A stretch of DNA of 64,000 bases from Bordetella sp. 02P26C-1 (GCF_009763255.1 NZ_WSJB01000005.1:180869-244868); one strand, 5' to 3'. Numbered from the stretch's first letter, positions 16,891 through 25,068 are shown. Made by a program: numbers and translations. Notes: a model not told the origin generated them from the letters alone.

Positions 16891-18492
16891 ATGCAAGACT
16901 CAGCCCATCATGCGTCGCTTGGTACCTCGGGCCTAATGACCGGAGATCAATATCGCGAATCCCTCCGTCGCTATAAGCCGGTCGTCTACGTGGACGGACG
17001 TCGTGTGGAATCGGTGGCCGACGAACCCTCGCTAGCGCCGGGGGTCAATGCACTGGCCGTGACCTACGATATGGCCCACGATCCGGCGGTGGCCCCGCTC
17101 ATGCTGGCCCGCCAGGGTGACAGCACGGTGCCACGCATGCTGCATATCAACGAGTCCGCCGGCGATCTGCTGAATAAGCTCGAAGCGGTTCGATTGCTAT
17201 GTCAGGAGACCGGCTGCGCCCAACGCTATCTGACCCACGATGCGCTCAACGCGATCGCGCAGGTATCGGCTCGTATCGACGACGCACGAGGGAGCACCGA
17301 ACATCGTGCGCGGTTCCAGAGTTATCTGGATCACGTGCACGATAACGACCTGGCCATTGGCGTTGCGATGACGGACGCGAAAGGCGACCGTTCGCGCCGG
17401 CCCCATCAGCAGAGCAATCCAGACACTTACGTTCATATTGTCGAACGCAATGCCAAAGGCATCGTGATTTCTGGAACGAAAGCCATCGTCACGGGCGCGG
17501 CATATATGCACGAATTACTCGTCATGCCGTGCCGCAACATGACGCAGGCGGATACCGATTTCGCGGTGTGCTGTGCGGTGCCTATCGACGCCCCAGGTAT
17601 CACCATCGTGGCGCGCCCTGCCGGTCGGCCAGGCGAGAAAAACGAACACGGTGACGCGCTATTTTCCCGAAAGTACGGACAATCCACTGGGGTGGTGATT
17701 TTCGATCGCGTCACCGTGCCCTGGGAGCGCGTGTTCTACGCCAACGAGTGGGAACATTCGGGCGCCATGACCTATGCGTATGCGAATCACCATCGCCACA
17801 GCTGTATCGCCGCGCGAGCCGGGTTCGGCGACTTGCTGATCGGCGCGGGCGCGTTGATGTGCGAGGCCAACGGACTAGACCCGGAGAAAAAAGCCAGCCT
17901 GCAAGAACCCATGGTGGAGCTGATCAAGATTGTCGAGGGGTTCTATGCGTGTGGCGTGGCCGCCAGCGTCTACGGGACCCAGGACGCCTACAGTCAGTCG
18001 TTCATGCCGGAGACGGTCTTTGCCAACGTGGGCAAGCTGATGCTGGCTACCCAGATCTACGACATGCATCGCCTTGCCCACGAGGTGTCCGGTGGCTTGA
18101 TCGTGGCCCTGCCAGGACCCGACGAAGACCACAATCCCGAGACTGCCGGGCGCCTGAGCGATATGTTGCAGGCCAATCCCGCCGTCCCCTATGACAAACG
18201 AATTCAGGTCGCCCGCTTCATGGAAGACCTGACCGCTTCATATCAAGCGGGCTGGTATTCGATCATTAGTCTGCACGGAGGCGGATCACCCGCGGCCATG
18301 AAGCAGGAGATCTATCGCAATTACCCGATAGGCAGCAAAGTCGAACTAGTCGAACGCCTGCTCGATCGCGGCGTATTGAATCAGGATGATCCGCAGCGCG
18401 CGATCACCCGCAACAAACAGCCGGGGCGCTGCTGTGACCAGGGTTGCTCGGCGCCCGGCCAAGCGATCATGCGTCCATTGCTCCGAGGTTGA
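16891..18492 (+). CDS. HpaB/AbfD-family flavoprotein (4-hydroxyphenylacetate 3-hydroxylase / 4-hydroxybutyryl-CoA dehydratase family)
   Basis: A 533-residue member of the family that includes HpaB hydroxylases and 4-hydroxybutyryl-CoA dehydratase (AbfD). MTDAKGDRSRRP (160-171), the HELLVMP segment and GGSPAAMKQ near the C-terminus are closest to the AbfD branch as I remember it. AbfD holds a [4Fe-4S] cluster with Cys99, Cys103, His292 and Cys299. Aligned by eye, Cys109 and His301 are kept here, but the other two positions are Tyr113 and Ala308, so a cluster is unlikely. It may be a flavin monooxygenase or an altered dehydratase/isomerase. It starts with GGAG upstream and is followed by a LysR gene on the same strand. 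Confidence 0.82.
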   Translation: MQDSAHHASLGTSGLMTGDQYRESLRRYKPVVYVDGRRVESVADEPSLAPGVNALAVTYDMAHDPAVAPLMLARQGDSTVPRMLHINESAGDLLNKLEAVRLLCQETGCAQRYLTHDALNAIAQVSARIDDARGSTEHRARFQSYLDHVHDNDLAIGVAMTDAKGDRSRRPHQQSNPDTYVHIVERNAKGIVISGTKAIVTGAAYMHELLVMPCRNMTQADTDFAVCCAVPIDAPGITIVARPAGRPGEKNEHGDALFSRKYGQSTGVVIFDRVTVPWERVFYANEWEHSGAMTYAYANHHRHSCIAARAGFGDLLIGAGALMCEANGLDPEKKASLQEPMVELIKIVEGFYACGVAASVYGTQDAYSQSFMPETVFANVGKLMLATQIYDMHRLAHEVSGGLIVALPGPDEDHNPETAGRLSDMLQANPAVPYDKRIQVARFMEDLTASYQAGWYSIISLHGGGSPAAMKQEIYRNYPIGSKVELVERLLDRGVLNQDDPQRAITRNKQPGRCCDQGCSAPGQAIMRPLLRG

Positions 18493-18494
18493 GC

Positions 18495-18513
18495 GCGGGC
18501 GCAGCCGGCCCGC
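18495..18513 (+). terminator. Weak hairpin after the HpaB/AbfD-like gene
   Basis: The stem GCGGGC/GCCCGC has a 7-nt loop and begins two bases after the stop codon at 18492. No T-run follows, so this is at best a weak or factor-assisted terminator. Transcription may continue into the LysR gene at 18571. Confidence 0.3.
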
Positions 18514-18570
18514 CGCGTACAATTCCTTATCAGGGTCTAAGACTCATGCATTCCCGGGATTCGTTACACC

Positions 18571-19491
18571 ATGAAGGGCTCGCGCCATTCTCTAGTCACG
18601 CTGCGCATTTTCCTGGCGGCGGCGCGCACCTTGAATTTCAGCCGCTGCGCGGACAAGCTCAACATTACACAAAGCGCGGTCAGCAAGCATATCGGTGCGT
18701 TGGAATCGCGGCTAGGCGTCGCACTGTTTAAACGCCTGCCCAATGGCCTGCGCCTGACGCATGCGGGCGCGATTTATCACGAACGCGTCAGCGCGGCGTT
18801 AAGGCTGCTGGATGAAGCGGACGCGTTGGTTGCGCATCCAATGTCACGCGTCGCGCTCAATATCGCCGTTTCTCCGTCATTCGCGCATTCGTGCCTGATT
18901 CCTACGCTGTCCGAGTTTTTCGCGCTGCATCCGGGTGTGCGCGTCAATATCCGTCCGCGCTTGCTCTACGGCCGCGATCAAGTCGAACGCTTCGATGCCG
19001 AGATCCAGTTGCACACCGGCCATGTGGCGGGGATGTCGGCGGAGTATCTGTGCGGACACGAAATGACGCTCGTTGCCGCCCCACAGTTGCTGGCGCGTTG
19101 CCCGATACGCATGATTGAAGACTTAAATCAGGTGCCACTCCTGCGGCGAGCGCAGCGCGGCTATAGCTGGGACGAATGGCGTGCCGAAATCGCGCCACTT
19201 TGGCCGGGCCCGAGCGCGGGCGAGGCGCCCGAATACGAAGGGTTTTCTGTCCTGCTGCCTGCCGTGATGCACGGACTGGGCGCGGCGATTGTGCCAATGG
19301 TGCTGGTGCGCGAGCAATTACGGGCTGGCACGCTGGTGCGGCCGTTAGGGGAAGTGGTGGAAAGTCGCTATGGCTATTACCTGATGAGACCGCGGCCGAA
19401 CGTGGGTGGGGCGTATGTGGATGCCTTTTGTGAATGGCTGACGCAACGTGCTGGGCAGATGAATCGGGAAATTCGCGAGTTGGTCTCCTGA
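18571..19491 (+). CDS. LysR-family transcriptional regulator
   Basis: A 306-residue LysR protein. The N-terminal helix-turn-helix is residues 1-65 (LRIFLAAARTLNFSRCADKL, TQSAVSKHIGALESRLGVALF), followed by a GcvA-like effector domain ending in YYLMRPRPNVGGAYVDAFC. It is downstream of, and co-oriented with, the HpaB/AbfD-like gene, so it probably controls that gene; the usual divergent arrangement is absent. Its 3' end is followed by the large palindromic elements at 19519-19931. Confidence 0.92.
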   Translation: MKGSRHSLVTLRIFLAAARTLNFSRCADKLNITQSAVSKHIGALESRLGVALFKRLPNGLRLTHAGAIYHERVSAALRLLDEADALVAHPMSRVALNIAVSPSFAHSCLIPTLSEFFALHPGVRVNIRPRLLYGRDQVERFDAEIQLHTGHVAGMSAEYLCGHEMTLVAAPQLLARCPIRMIEDLNQVPLLRRAQRGYSWDEWRAEIAPLWPGPSAGEAPEYEGFSVLLPAVMHGLGAAIVPMVLVREQLRAGTLVRPLGEVVESRYGYYLMRPRPNVGGAYVDAFCEWLTQRAGQMNREIRELVS

Positions 19492-19531
19492 TTTATCTCT
19501 GTCTGCTCTGCAGAGGTGGGGTTCTTTAGCC

Positions 19532-19664
19532 GTCCGGGAGCGGTGTGCGTGGGCGGTGCCGGCCCTGTCGCAACGGCTCGGCCCACGAGCAGGGGCCTCG
19601 GTCCCCTTCGGGGACTTCCCGTCGCTCTACGGGCCGGCACCGCCCACGCACACCGCCCCCGGAC
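19532..19664 (+). repeat. Palindromic unit 1
   Basis: The 34-nt arms at 19532-19565 and 19631-19664 pair with one mismatch. They enclose a 65-nt core (19566-19630) with internal stems GTCCCC/GGGGAC around TTC (19601-19615), GGCCC/GGGCC (19580-19597) and ACGG/CCGT. The core matches the reverse complement of the core of unit 2 at 62 of 65 positions, yet the distal arm sequence (GTCCGGGAGCGGTGTGCG...) differs from that of unit 2. Confidence 0.85.
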
Positions 19665-19789
19665 TCACACTGAGGTATGACCCCGCGCTTCAAGCATGCC
19701 GTTACGCATACGCACTGAAGCACATGCCTCACTTCCATCCACCGCAACATGAATTTGGATTTGAATTCGTCCTCTTAACGCTAACGCAA

Positions 19790-19918
19790 GCGGGAGCCGG
19801 GCAGAAAAGGGGCACCGGCCCGTTGAGCGGCGGGAAGTCCCCGAAGGGGACCGAGGCCCCTGCTCGTGGGCCGAGCCGCTGCGACAGGGCCGGTGCCCCT
19901 TTTCTGCCCGGCTCCCGC
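19790..19918 (-). repeat. Palindromic unit 2
   Basis: The perfect 32-nt arms at 19790-19821 and 19887-19918 (GCGGGAGCCGGGCAGAAAAG... and its complement) enclose the same 65-nt core in inverse orientation (19822-19886). Where unit 1 has an A-T pair in the inner ACGG/CCGT stem, unit 2 has G-C (GCGG/CCGC), a compensatory change. Likewise, the GTGCCGGCCC arm of unit 1 is GCACCGGCCC here, with the partner arm changed to match. Confidence 0.85.
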
Positions 19919-20050
19919 GCCTAAAGAACCCAACCGAAGCCGCCCCCAAGGTATTCCATACTGGAATAGCGCTTGCCCATATATCCTTTGCCCAGATCAG
20001 AGCGCCTCGCCAGAATACCTGCACCTAGTCACGCATTACGAGTCATTCAG

Positions 20051-21025
20051 ATGAATAAGCTCAAATCCCTGCTCTGCTCCTTCTTCCCCCTCATGCTCGC
20101 CGCCGCGACGCCGGCTCAAGCCGCCTACCCGGAAAAGCCCGTGCGCATCATCGTGCCGTACGCGGCCGGCGGCAGCTCGGATGTGCTCGCGCGCGGCATT
20201 GGCGATCAGCTTGCCAAAGAACTAGGTCAGCCCGTGGTGGTCGAAAACCGCGCGGGTGCGGGCTCGATGATTGGCACCTCCTACGTCGCTAACGAAGCCC
20301 CCGATGGCTACACCTTGCTGCTGGCCGACGTGCCGTTCACCATCGTCCCGGCGCTCTACGCGGATCGTGTCAAATACGACGCACGCAAGGACTTTACGCC
20401 GGTGGCATTGCTGGGCGTATCGCCACTGTATTTGTTCGTGAATCCGGGTTTCGAGGCGCAGACCGTGCCCGCCTTGGTAGCGGCCACCAAAGATTCCTCC
20501 AACAAGGTTTCGATTGGCTCGGGCGGCAACGGCTCGTTGACGCACTTGATGGCCGAACTCTTCATGCAGAACACCGGCGCCGAACTGGTCCACATCCCAT
20601 ACAAGGGAGCCTCGGCATCGGCGAACGACTTGGCCGGTGGCCAGATTCAGGCCAGCTTTACCACCATGCCGACGGCTGCGGCCTTGTATCAGGCTGGCAA
20701 GATCAAGCCGATTGCCGTGTCCTCACCCGAGCGCATGAAGGACACCCCCGATGTGCCAACCTTTGCGGAGCTCAACGTGCCCAATATGACGGTGCAAAGC
20801 TGGTGGGGCCTGATGGCACCTGCTGGCACGCCCGCCGACGCGCTGGCTCGTCTGGAAGCCGCGATGAAAACGGTCATGCAGTCGGAAGCGGTGCAGCAAC
20901 GGCTGGTCAGTCTGGGCGTGAGCGCACCCGCGGACTCGAGCGCCAAAGCCCTCTCTGGCATGGTGACTGAAGACTTCGCCCGCTGGGACGATGTGATCAA
21001 ACGCGCCAATATCAAGTTCGAATAA
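20051..21025 (+). CDS. Bug-family (TctC-like) periplasmic solute receptor
   Basis: Start at ATG 20051, giving a clear signal peptide (MNKLKSLLCSFFPLMLAAAT, cleavage near AQA). The mature start YPEKPVRIIVPYAAGGSSDV and QPVVVENRAGAGS are family hallmarks. Length is 324 residues. It is followed after 35 bp by an M28-type peptidase gene, so receptor and hydrolase probably form a unit. The ligand is not deducible; Bug proteins usually bind small carboxylates or amides. Confidence 0.93.
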   Translation: MNKLKSLLCSFFPLMLAAATPAQAAYPEKPVRIIVPYAAGGSSDVLARGIGDQLAKELGQPVVVENRAGAGSMIGTSYVANEAPDGYTLLLADVPFTIVPALYADRVKYDARKDFTPVALLGVSPLYLFVNPGFEAQTVPALVAATKDSSNKVSIGSGGNGSLTHLMAELFMQNTGAELVHIPYKGASASANDLAGGQIQASFTTMPTAAALYQAGKIKPIAVSSPERMKDTPDVPTFAELNVPNMTVQSWWGLMAPAGTPADALARLEAAMKTVMQSEAVQQRLVSLGVSAPADSSAKALSGMVTEDFARWDDVIKRANIKFE

Positions 21026-21060
21026 TCCAACACGCGTTCACATCCAGAAGAGATCACGAC

Positions 21061-22332
21061 ATGACACCTTGGCAGCAAGCCGCCGCCGCTGATGCGGCTC
21101 TGATGAATGACTTTGAATCGATCTGCGCTTTTGGAGGACGCATGTCCGGCAGCGGGCAAGACGATGCCGCGATGGCGTGGGCGCTGGAGCAGTTGCGTCC
21201 CTACGCGCCGGTCGTACAACATCTCCAGGTGCCATACGACGGCTGGCGCTGCCTTCAGGCCAGTCTGACGCTCCAAGGAGAATCCCTCCCCGTGCGTGCG
21301 TTACTGCGGTCGCAGAATACGCCCGAGGCGGGCTTGGAGGCCGAGGTCATCGATCTTGGCCGTGGTCGCCCAGACGATTTCGAACGCGTGGGCGATGCAG
21401 TTCGCGGCAAGATCGTGCTCGTCAGCCATGAGTTTCCGTTCACCGGCGACCATGTGCATCGGCGCCGCAAGTACGACATGGCGCTGCAAGCGGGCGCGGT
21501 CGGCTTTCTGATTGCCAACAACGTGCCGGGCCAGGGCTTGCTATCCGGTTCGTCCGGGCGGCCTCGTGATGGCGTGGGTATTCCGGCGGCATATACCGAT
21601 TATGAAAGCGCCCAGCGTCTGATCGCGGCTGCCGCCCAGGGCGCCGCGCGGGTGAACCTGGTCATCCAGGGCGAAGAGCTGTTGGATTCGCAAGCCAGCG
21701 TCGGTATTGCCGAAATTCCGGGTGGCCGTGACAGCGTCATCGTGATCAGCGCCCATATGGACGGACACGATCTGGGTGTCAGCGCGTTGGACAATGCCAC
21801 CGGCGTGGCCACGGCGTTGGCAGCCGCTCGGGCGTTGGCGGCCAAGGTCGGTCCGGATACGCCTAGTCTGCGTATCTGTTTCTTCTGTGCCGAAGAATGG
21901 GCGCTAGCGGGATCCGCCCGCTATCTGGCCGACATGGACCCGGCCGAGCGCGCTCGCATCAAGTTTGATATCAACCTGGACACGGTGGCCGGCGATCTGT
22001 CGCTCACGGCGATGATCAGCGATTTCCCGGCTCTGGAGCCGGTCGTGAATCAGGCGGCAGCGCTGGCGGGCATCCCGGTCAGTACATGGCTGCCGCTGAT
22101 GCCGAACTCGGACCATGCCAATTTCGCGCGCAACGGGATTCCCGCCTTGCGACTGACCGCGGGCTTTGGCAAGCCGGATTCCCGGGTGAACAACATTCTG
22201 TCGGCAGGCGACTTGCCGGCCATCATTGCCGAAGGCGAACTGCGGCAGGCGCTGGCGGTCACCTGCGCGCTGGCGGATGTGGCGTTGGGGATGAGCGATG
22301 CGCAGCTGGATGCCCTGGCTGCGCGCGATTGA
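21061..22332 (+). CDS. M28-family zinc peptidase / aminopeptidase-like hydrolase with inserted PA-like domain
   Basis: A 423-residue protein. The M28 metal-site pattern is present: His232 (ISAHMDGHD), Asp244 (SALDNATGVA), the catalytic Glu pair 278-279 (CAEEWALAGS), Asp307 (INLDTVAGD) and a late histidine in NSDHANFARNG. Residues about 90-200 look like a protease-associated insertion. No signal peptide is visible, so it is probably cytoplasmic. Related enzymes remove N-terminal amino acids or hydrolyse N-acyl amino acids. The co-transcribed Bug receptor suggests that a peptide-like or amino-acid-amide compound is taken up and cut. Confidence 0.87.
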   Translation: MTPWQQAAAADAALMNDFESICAFGGRMSGSGQDDAAMAWALEQLRPYAPVVQHLQVPYDGWRCLQASLTLQGESLPVRALLRSQNTPEAGLEAEVIDLGRGRPDDFERVGDAVRGKIVLVSHEFPFTGDHVHRRRKYDMALQAGAVGFLIANNVPGQGLLSGSSGRPRDGVGIPAAYTDYESAQRLIAAAAQGAARVNLVIQGEELLDSQASVGIAEIPGGRDSVIVISAHMDGHDLGVSALDNATGVATALAAARALAAKVGPDTPSLRICFFCAEEWALAGSARYLADMDPAERARIKFDINLDTVAGDLSLTAMISDFPALEPVVNQAAALAGIPVSTWLPLMPNSDHANFARNGIPALRLTAGFGKPDSRVNNILSAGDLPAIIAEGELRQALAVTCALADVALGMSDAQLDALAARD

Positions 22333-22356
22333 CCCCTCCCGCTCGACACTAAGCCA

Positions 22357-23265
22357 TCAGGCCGCGAGTGTATCCAGCGCGGCGGACAACATATCCGCCC
22401 GCGCCGCGATCCGCTCATGAATGACAGCGATCTCGGCCGGTTTCCTCAAGGCTTTGAATCCAGGGCGATGCGCGGTGCGCCGCATTTTGTCCTCGGGGCG
22501 CAGCGCGGTCACATCCACGTTCTGGAAGAAGTCGCGATTGCCGCCGTCCGCCCACGATTCCGAGTACACGCCATGCGCTTGGACGACGTCGAACTGATCC
22601 AGCTCAATGTGGTAGTAGGTGAACTCTTGTGCCTGGGTTTCCTGCACCACCGTTTTGCCATTGATCAGGTCCTTTGCACGGACCAGCACACCATCGATAT
22701 AGATGTGATGCCACGGCGAGACGCGCAGATCTTGACTGGGTAGGTTATCGGCCAACGCACCGGCGCGAATGCGCACGGGCGTACAGTTGGTGCGTTGCTC
22801 GGGGGTGCGTAACGCCACGGCGTGATAGTTCCGCCAGCCGATCCATTTCACCGTGCGCGGCCCGGTGCTGCCAATGACCTTGTCGCCGATTGCTAGTGAC
22901 TCAATAGCGACGGGGCCTTGAGCGGTTGCGATCAGTGTGCCTTTAACGAAGCAGACCGGCGTGAACGGCGCGGTGTTAGTATCGAAAGGGAGATTCTCGC
23001 GATACGACACGTTAGACGTTACGAGGGTGTAGTCACCCTCAATGTTGCGGGTAACAATGCCGTCGCTGGTAAATGCGACGATCGTTTCATTTTGCTGATA
23101 AGCCGAAGACACTACGTAGACAGACTGATTTACGTCGAAAACGTTGTCCACAGAGTAATTCGTGACAGAAGTGGAATCCACTTGGAATTCACTACGGATA
23201 AAGTACCGCTCGGCGGAGTAGTCGTACTCTACGACATACCACCCAGTTGTTTCGAAAACTGCCAC
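22357..23265 (-). CDS. Hint (Hedgehog/intein) domain protein
   Basis: I place the start at GTG 23265 because AGAAGGA precedes it by five bases and the protein then begins VAVFETTGWYVVEYDY; 302 residues. The N-terminal 100 residues are unrecognised. A Hint_2-type domain follows: the catalytic cysteine (about residue 105) in PVCFVKGTLIATAQG, then LAIGDKVIG, PVRIRAGAL, LRVSPWHHIYIDG and VVQAHGVYSESW. Hint domains perform autoproteolysis or acyl rearrangement, often in secreted proteins. The 5' half is visibly lower in GC than its neighbours, suggesting transfer. It is convergent with the M28 gene and divergent from a GNAT gene. Confidence 0.83.
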   Translation of the reverse strand: MAVFETTGWYVVEYDYSAERYFIRSEFQVDSTSVTNYSVDNVFDVNQSVYVVSSAYQQNETIVAFTSDGIVTRNIEGDYTLVTSNVSYRENLPFDTNTAPFTPVCFVKGTLIATAQGPVAIESLAIGDKVIGSTGPRTVKWIGWRNYHAVALRTPEQRTNCTPVRIRAGALADNLPSQDLRVSPWHHIYIDGVLVRAKDLINGKTVVQETQAQEFTYYHIELDQFDVVQAHGVYSESWADGGNRDFFQNVDVTALRPEDKMRRTAHRPGFKALRKPAEIAVIHERIAARADMLSAALDTLAA

Positions 23266-23280
23266 AGATATCCTTCTATA

Positions 23281-23294
23281 TGTCGTGCACGACA
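23281..23294. promoter_or_regulatory. Perfect 14-bp palindrome upstream of the Hint gene
   Basis: TGTCGTGCACGACA is fully self-complementary and lies 16-29 bp before the GTG start of the Hint gene, just upstream of its ribosome-binding site. It could be an operator or a leader hairpin. An additional 11-bp inverted repeat links TCCTTCTATAT (23271-23281) to ATATAGAAGGA (23456-23466); the first arm includes the ribosome-binding site. Confidence 0.45.
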
Positions 23295-23574
23295 ATACTC
23301 GCGCGAAGGCAAGAACCGACCTGCATAGGTGCGCGTTGACTGACTTCGTATCAGTCACCCGCCCCCCCTGAGCACCGCGTACGTATTAAGGGTGGTGAAA
23401 TGTCCTTTTCCGGCCTCGCCAGGCAATGATGCTTAACGCCAGTTGCTTTCTGCCGATATAGAAGGACAAGCCGTAAATGTGGCGCGATTCTAGCAAGTAA
23501 GACCCCACAAAAAACGCCTTGCAGCGTGAAAACAACAAGGCTGACAATGACCCCAAGTTCAGGGATTTGAAGAC
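23295..23574. other. Divergent intergenic region between Hint and GNAT genes
   Basis: About 280 bp, lower in GC than the flanks. It contains the far arm of the inverted repeat at 23456-23466 and small hairpins near 23511-23540 (ACGC/GCGT and CCTTG/CAAGG). No coding remnant was recognised. Both promoters of the divergent genes must lie here; I see no convincing -35/-10 pair. Confidence 0.4.
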
Positions 23575-24069
23575 ATGGATTCGTTTATCTGGCGCCCGAT
23601 GCAGCGCAACAATCTGGATGCGGTGATGGCGCTCTCCGAAGTGGTGCATCCCACTTTGCCTGAAAGCCGCGAGACGCAGGAAAGGCGTTTGCGGCTTTAT
23701 CCCGAAGGGTGCCTAGTGCTGACCAACGATACCGACATTCAGGGCTATGCATTCGCGCACCCGATCCGGCACGCCGCGCCGCCGGCGCTAAATACTGCGC
23801 CGGAGCAGGTGCCGGCCGACGCCGACGAGTTATACCTGCATGATTTTGTCGTTTCATCCTCTCTGCGTGGCCGTGGCTATGCGGTAGAAGGCATTGAGAC
23901 ACTGCTGCGGCTGGCCGACCGATTTGCGACCATGGGCTTGATTTCCGTCTACGGCACGGCGCCTTTCTGGAGCAAATTCGGCTTTGAACCGTGTTCGGAT
24001 GTGGCCGCAGTAAAGTTGGCGAGCTATGGTGCCGATGCTGTCTACATGATGCGGAGGGCCAACCCCTAG
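23575..24069 (+). CDS. GNAT-family N-acetyltransferase
   Basis: A 164-residue single-domain GNAT. The acetyl-CoA-binding motif A is LHDFVVSSSLRGRGYAVEGI (the Q/RxxGxG/A loop as RGRGYA), and the C-terminal motif B is YGTAPFWSKFGFEP. The acceptor substrate is unknown. The ribosome-binding site is weak (GAAG). It is divergent from the Hint gene and convergent with a LysR gene, with a GC-rich hairpin between the two 3' ends. Confidence 0.87.
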   Translation: MDSFIWRPMQRNNLDAVMALSEVVHPTLPESRETQERRLRLYPEGCLVLTNDTDIQGYAFAHPIRHAAPPALNTAPEQVPADADELYLHDFVVSSSLRGRGYAVEGIETLLRLADRFATMGLISVYGTAPFWSKFGFEPCSDVAAVKLASYGADAVYMMRRANP

Positions 24070-24126
24070 GTATCGGAGTCATGAACCCATAGAATTTCTA
24101 TCGTGTCATTGGTTCCCGCCTATTGT

Positions 24127-24153
24127 CCGCGCCACGCCGCGGACGTGGCGCGG
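24127..24153. terminator. GC-rich hairpin between convergent GNAT and LysR genes
   Basis: The 10-bp stem CCGCGCCACG/CGTGGCGCGG has a 7-nt loop in the gap between two convergent genes. Neither side carries a long T-run, so it may be a bidirectional but weak terminator. Confidence 0.5.
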
Positions 24154-24161
24154 TGACGAGA

Positions 24162-25049
24162 TTACGCGTTGGCGGTTTCCTCGGCGCGATGGGCCATGAC
24201 CGCCGCTTTCAGAAACGCCTCGATCAACTGCAACCTCGGCGAAGACCGCAGCCATATCAGGCCAAAACAACGAGGCTTGCAAGGGGTCTTCAGCGGCATG
24301 CTGATAATCGAGCCGCTTTGCCATTGATTCCAGGCGGTCGGAACGATCGCCACGCCAAGATTTTTATGCACCAGCCGCGTAATCGTTTCGGTCGAAGCGA
24401 GCTCGAACCTTTCGCGCGGCCTTAGATTGTTCTGCCTCAGGTAGGCGTCGATCTGCTGACCGGCCCAACTATCGCGGTGATATCGAATAAAGGGCACACG
24501 CTCCAGCAGCAAATGCGGGTCCACTCCCTCGTGCTGACGCGAGGCGATAAGCACAAAGGGCTCTTCCCATAGCAAATGCCAGCCCAGGCCCTTGGAGGGC
24601 GTGAACATGGGCTGCATGGCAATCGCGGCATCCAGAGCCCCGCGCTCGACCTGGGTATGAAAGTCCGAGGACTGGCCAGAGACCACGCTGACGTGAATCT
24701 CGGGGTATTGCGCCGCAAGGACTTCCAGGATGTTCGGGATCTTGCCAACCAACGCGGTATTGCCTGAGCCCAACCGCAATTCTCCGCGCAGTTCATTGGT
24801 GTTGGCCAACGCCGCCAACGCGTCGATGTCGTCCAGAATGCGCTGCGACGTGTCGAGGATGCGATGCGCCGCCTGCGTCAGGTGCACGACCTTGCCCGCA
24901 CGGCGCACGAGGCTCACGCCCAGCTCGTTTTCCAACGCACGGATCTGCTGTGCGACCGCGCCATGCGTCAGATTCAGCCGTCGCGCGGCACCAGCCATGG
25001 AGCCATGCTGGTGCACCGCCAATAACGTATGGAGTAAACGCGTGTTCAT
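24162..25049 (-). CDS. LysR-family transcriptional regulator
   Basis: A 295-residue LysR protein: the N-terminal helix-turn-helix spans about residues 1-60 (LLAVHQHGSMAGAARRLNLT, HGAVAQQIRALENELGVSLV), followed by an effector-binding domain. It is divergent from the CitE/CoA-transferase/Bug/amidase operon starting at 25145 and probably activates it. The start codon has no ribosome-binding site; instead a perfect 7+5+7 palindrome occupies the 19 bases immediately before it. This suggests leaderless or tightly autoregulated expression. Confidence 0.92.
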   Translation of the reverse strand: MNTRLLHTLLAVHQHGSMAGAARRLNLTHGAVAQQIRALENELGVSLVRRAGKVVHLTQAAHRILDTSQRILDDIDALAALANTNELRGELRLGSGNTALVGKIPNILEVLAAQYPEIHVSVVSGQSSDFHTQVERGALDAAIAMQPMFTPSKGLGWHLLWEEPFVLIASRQHEGVDPHLLLERVPFIRYHRDSWAGQQIDAYLRQNNLRPRERFELASTETITRLVHKNLGVAIVPTAWNQWQSGSIISMPLKTPCKPRCFGLIWLRSSPRLQLIEAFLKAAVMAHRAEETANA

Positions 25050-25068
25050 ACGATAGGATAACTATCGT
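25050..25068. promoter_or_regulatory. Palindrome abutting the LysR start codon
   Basis: ACGATAG-GATAA-CTATCGT has perfect 7-bp arms and ends one base before the LysR ATG (25049). It lies in the 95-bp gap that separates LysR from the divergent lyase gene. It is the best operator candidate for this LysR protein. Further right, GATCAT is repeated at about 25071 and 25089. Confidence 0.55.

Larger units (their letters stand above)
19519..19931. repeat. Inverted pair of structured palindromic elements
   Basis: The whole block is bounded by an 11-bp inverted repeat (GGGTTCTTTAG at 19519-19529, CTAAAGAACCC at 19921-19931) and holds two related hairpin units in opposite orientation (19532-19664 and 19790-19918). 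Between them lie 125 bp of lower-GC DNA with no evident gene (19665-19789), containing a GAATT/AATTC hairpin near 19751-19768. From 19932 to 20050 lies the leader of the next Bug gene. It sits between a LysR gene and a Bug receptor gene on the same strand. No transposase, tRNA or terminator T-run is seen. Confidence 0.85.

Noticed and set aside
19519..19931. Simple rho-independent terminator for the LysR gene
   Set aside because: The hairpins are far longer than terminators, lack T-runs, are duplicated in inverse orientation, and share a conserved core, so termination alone does not explain them.
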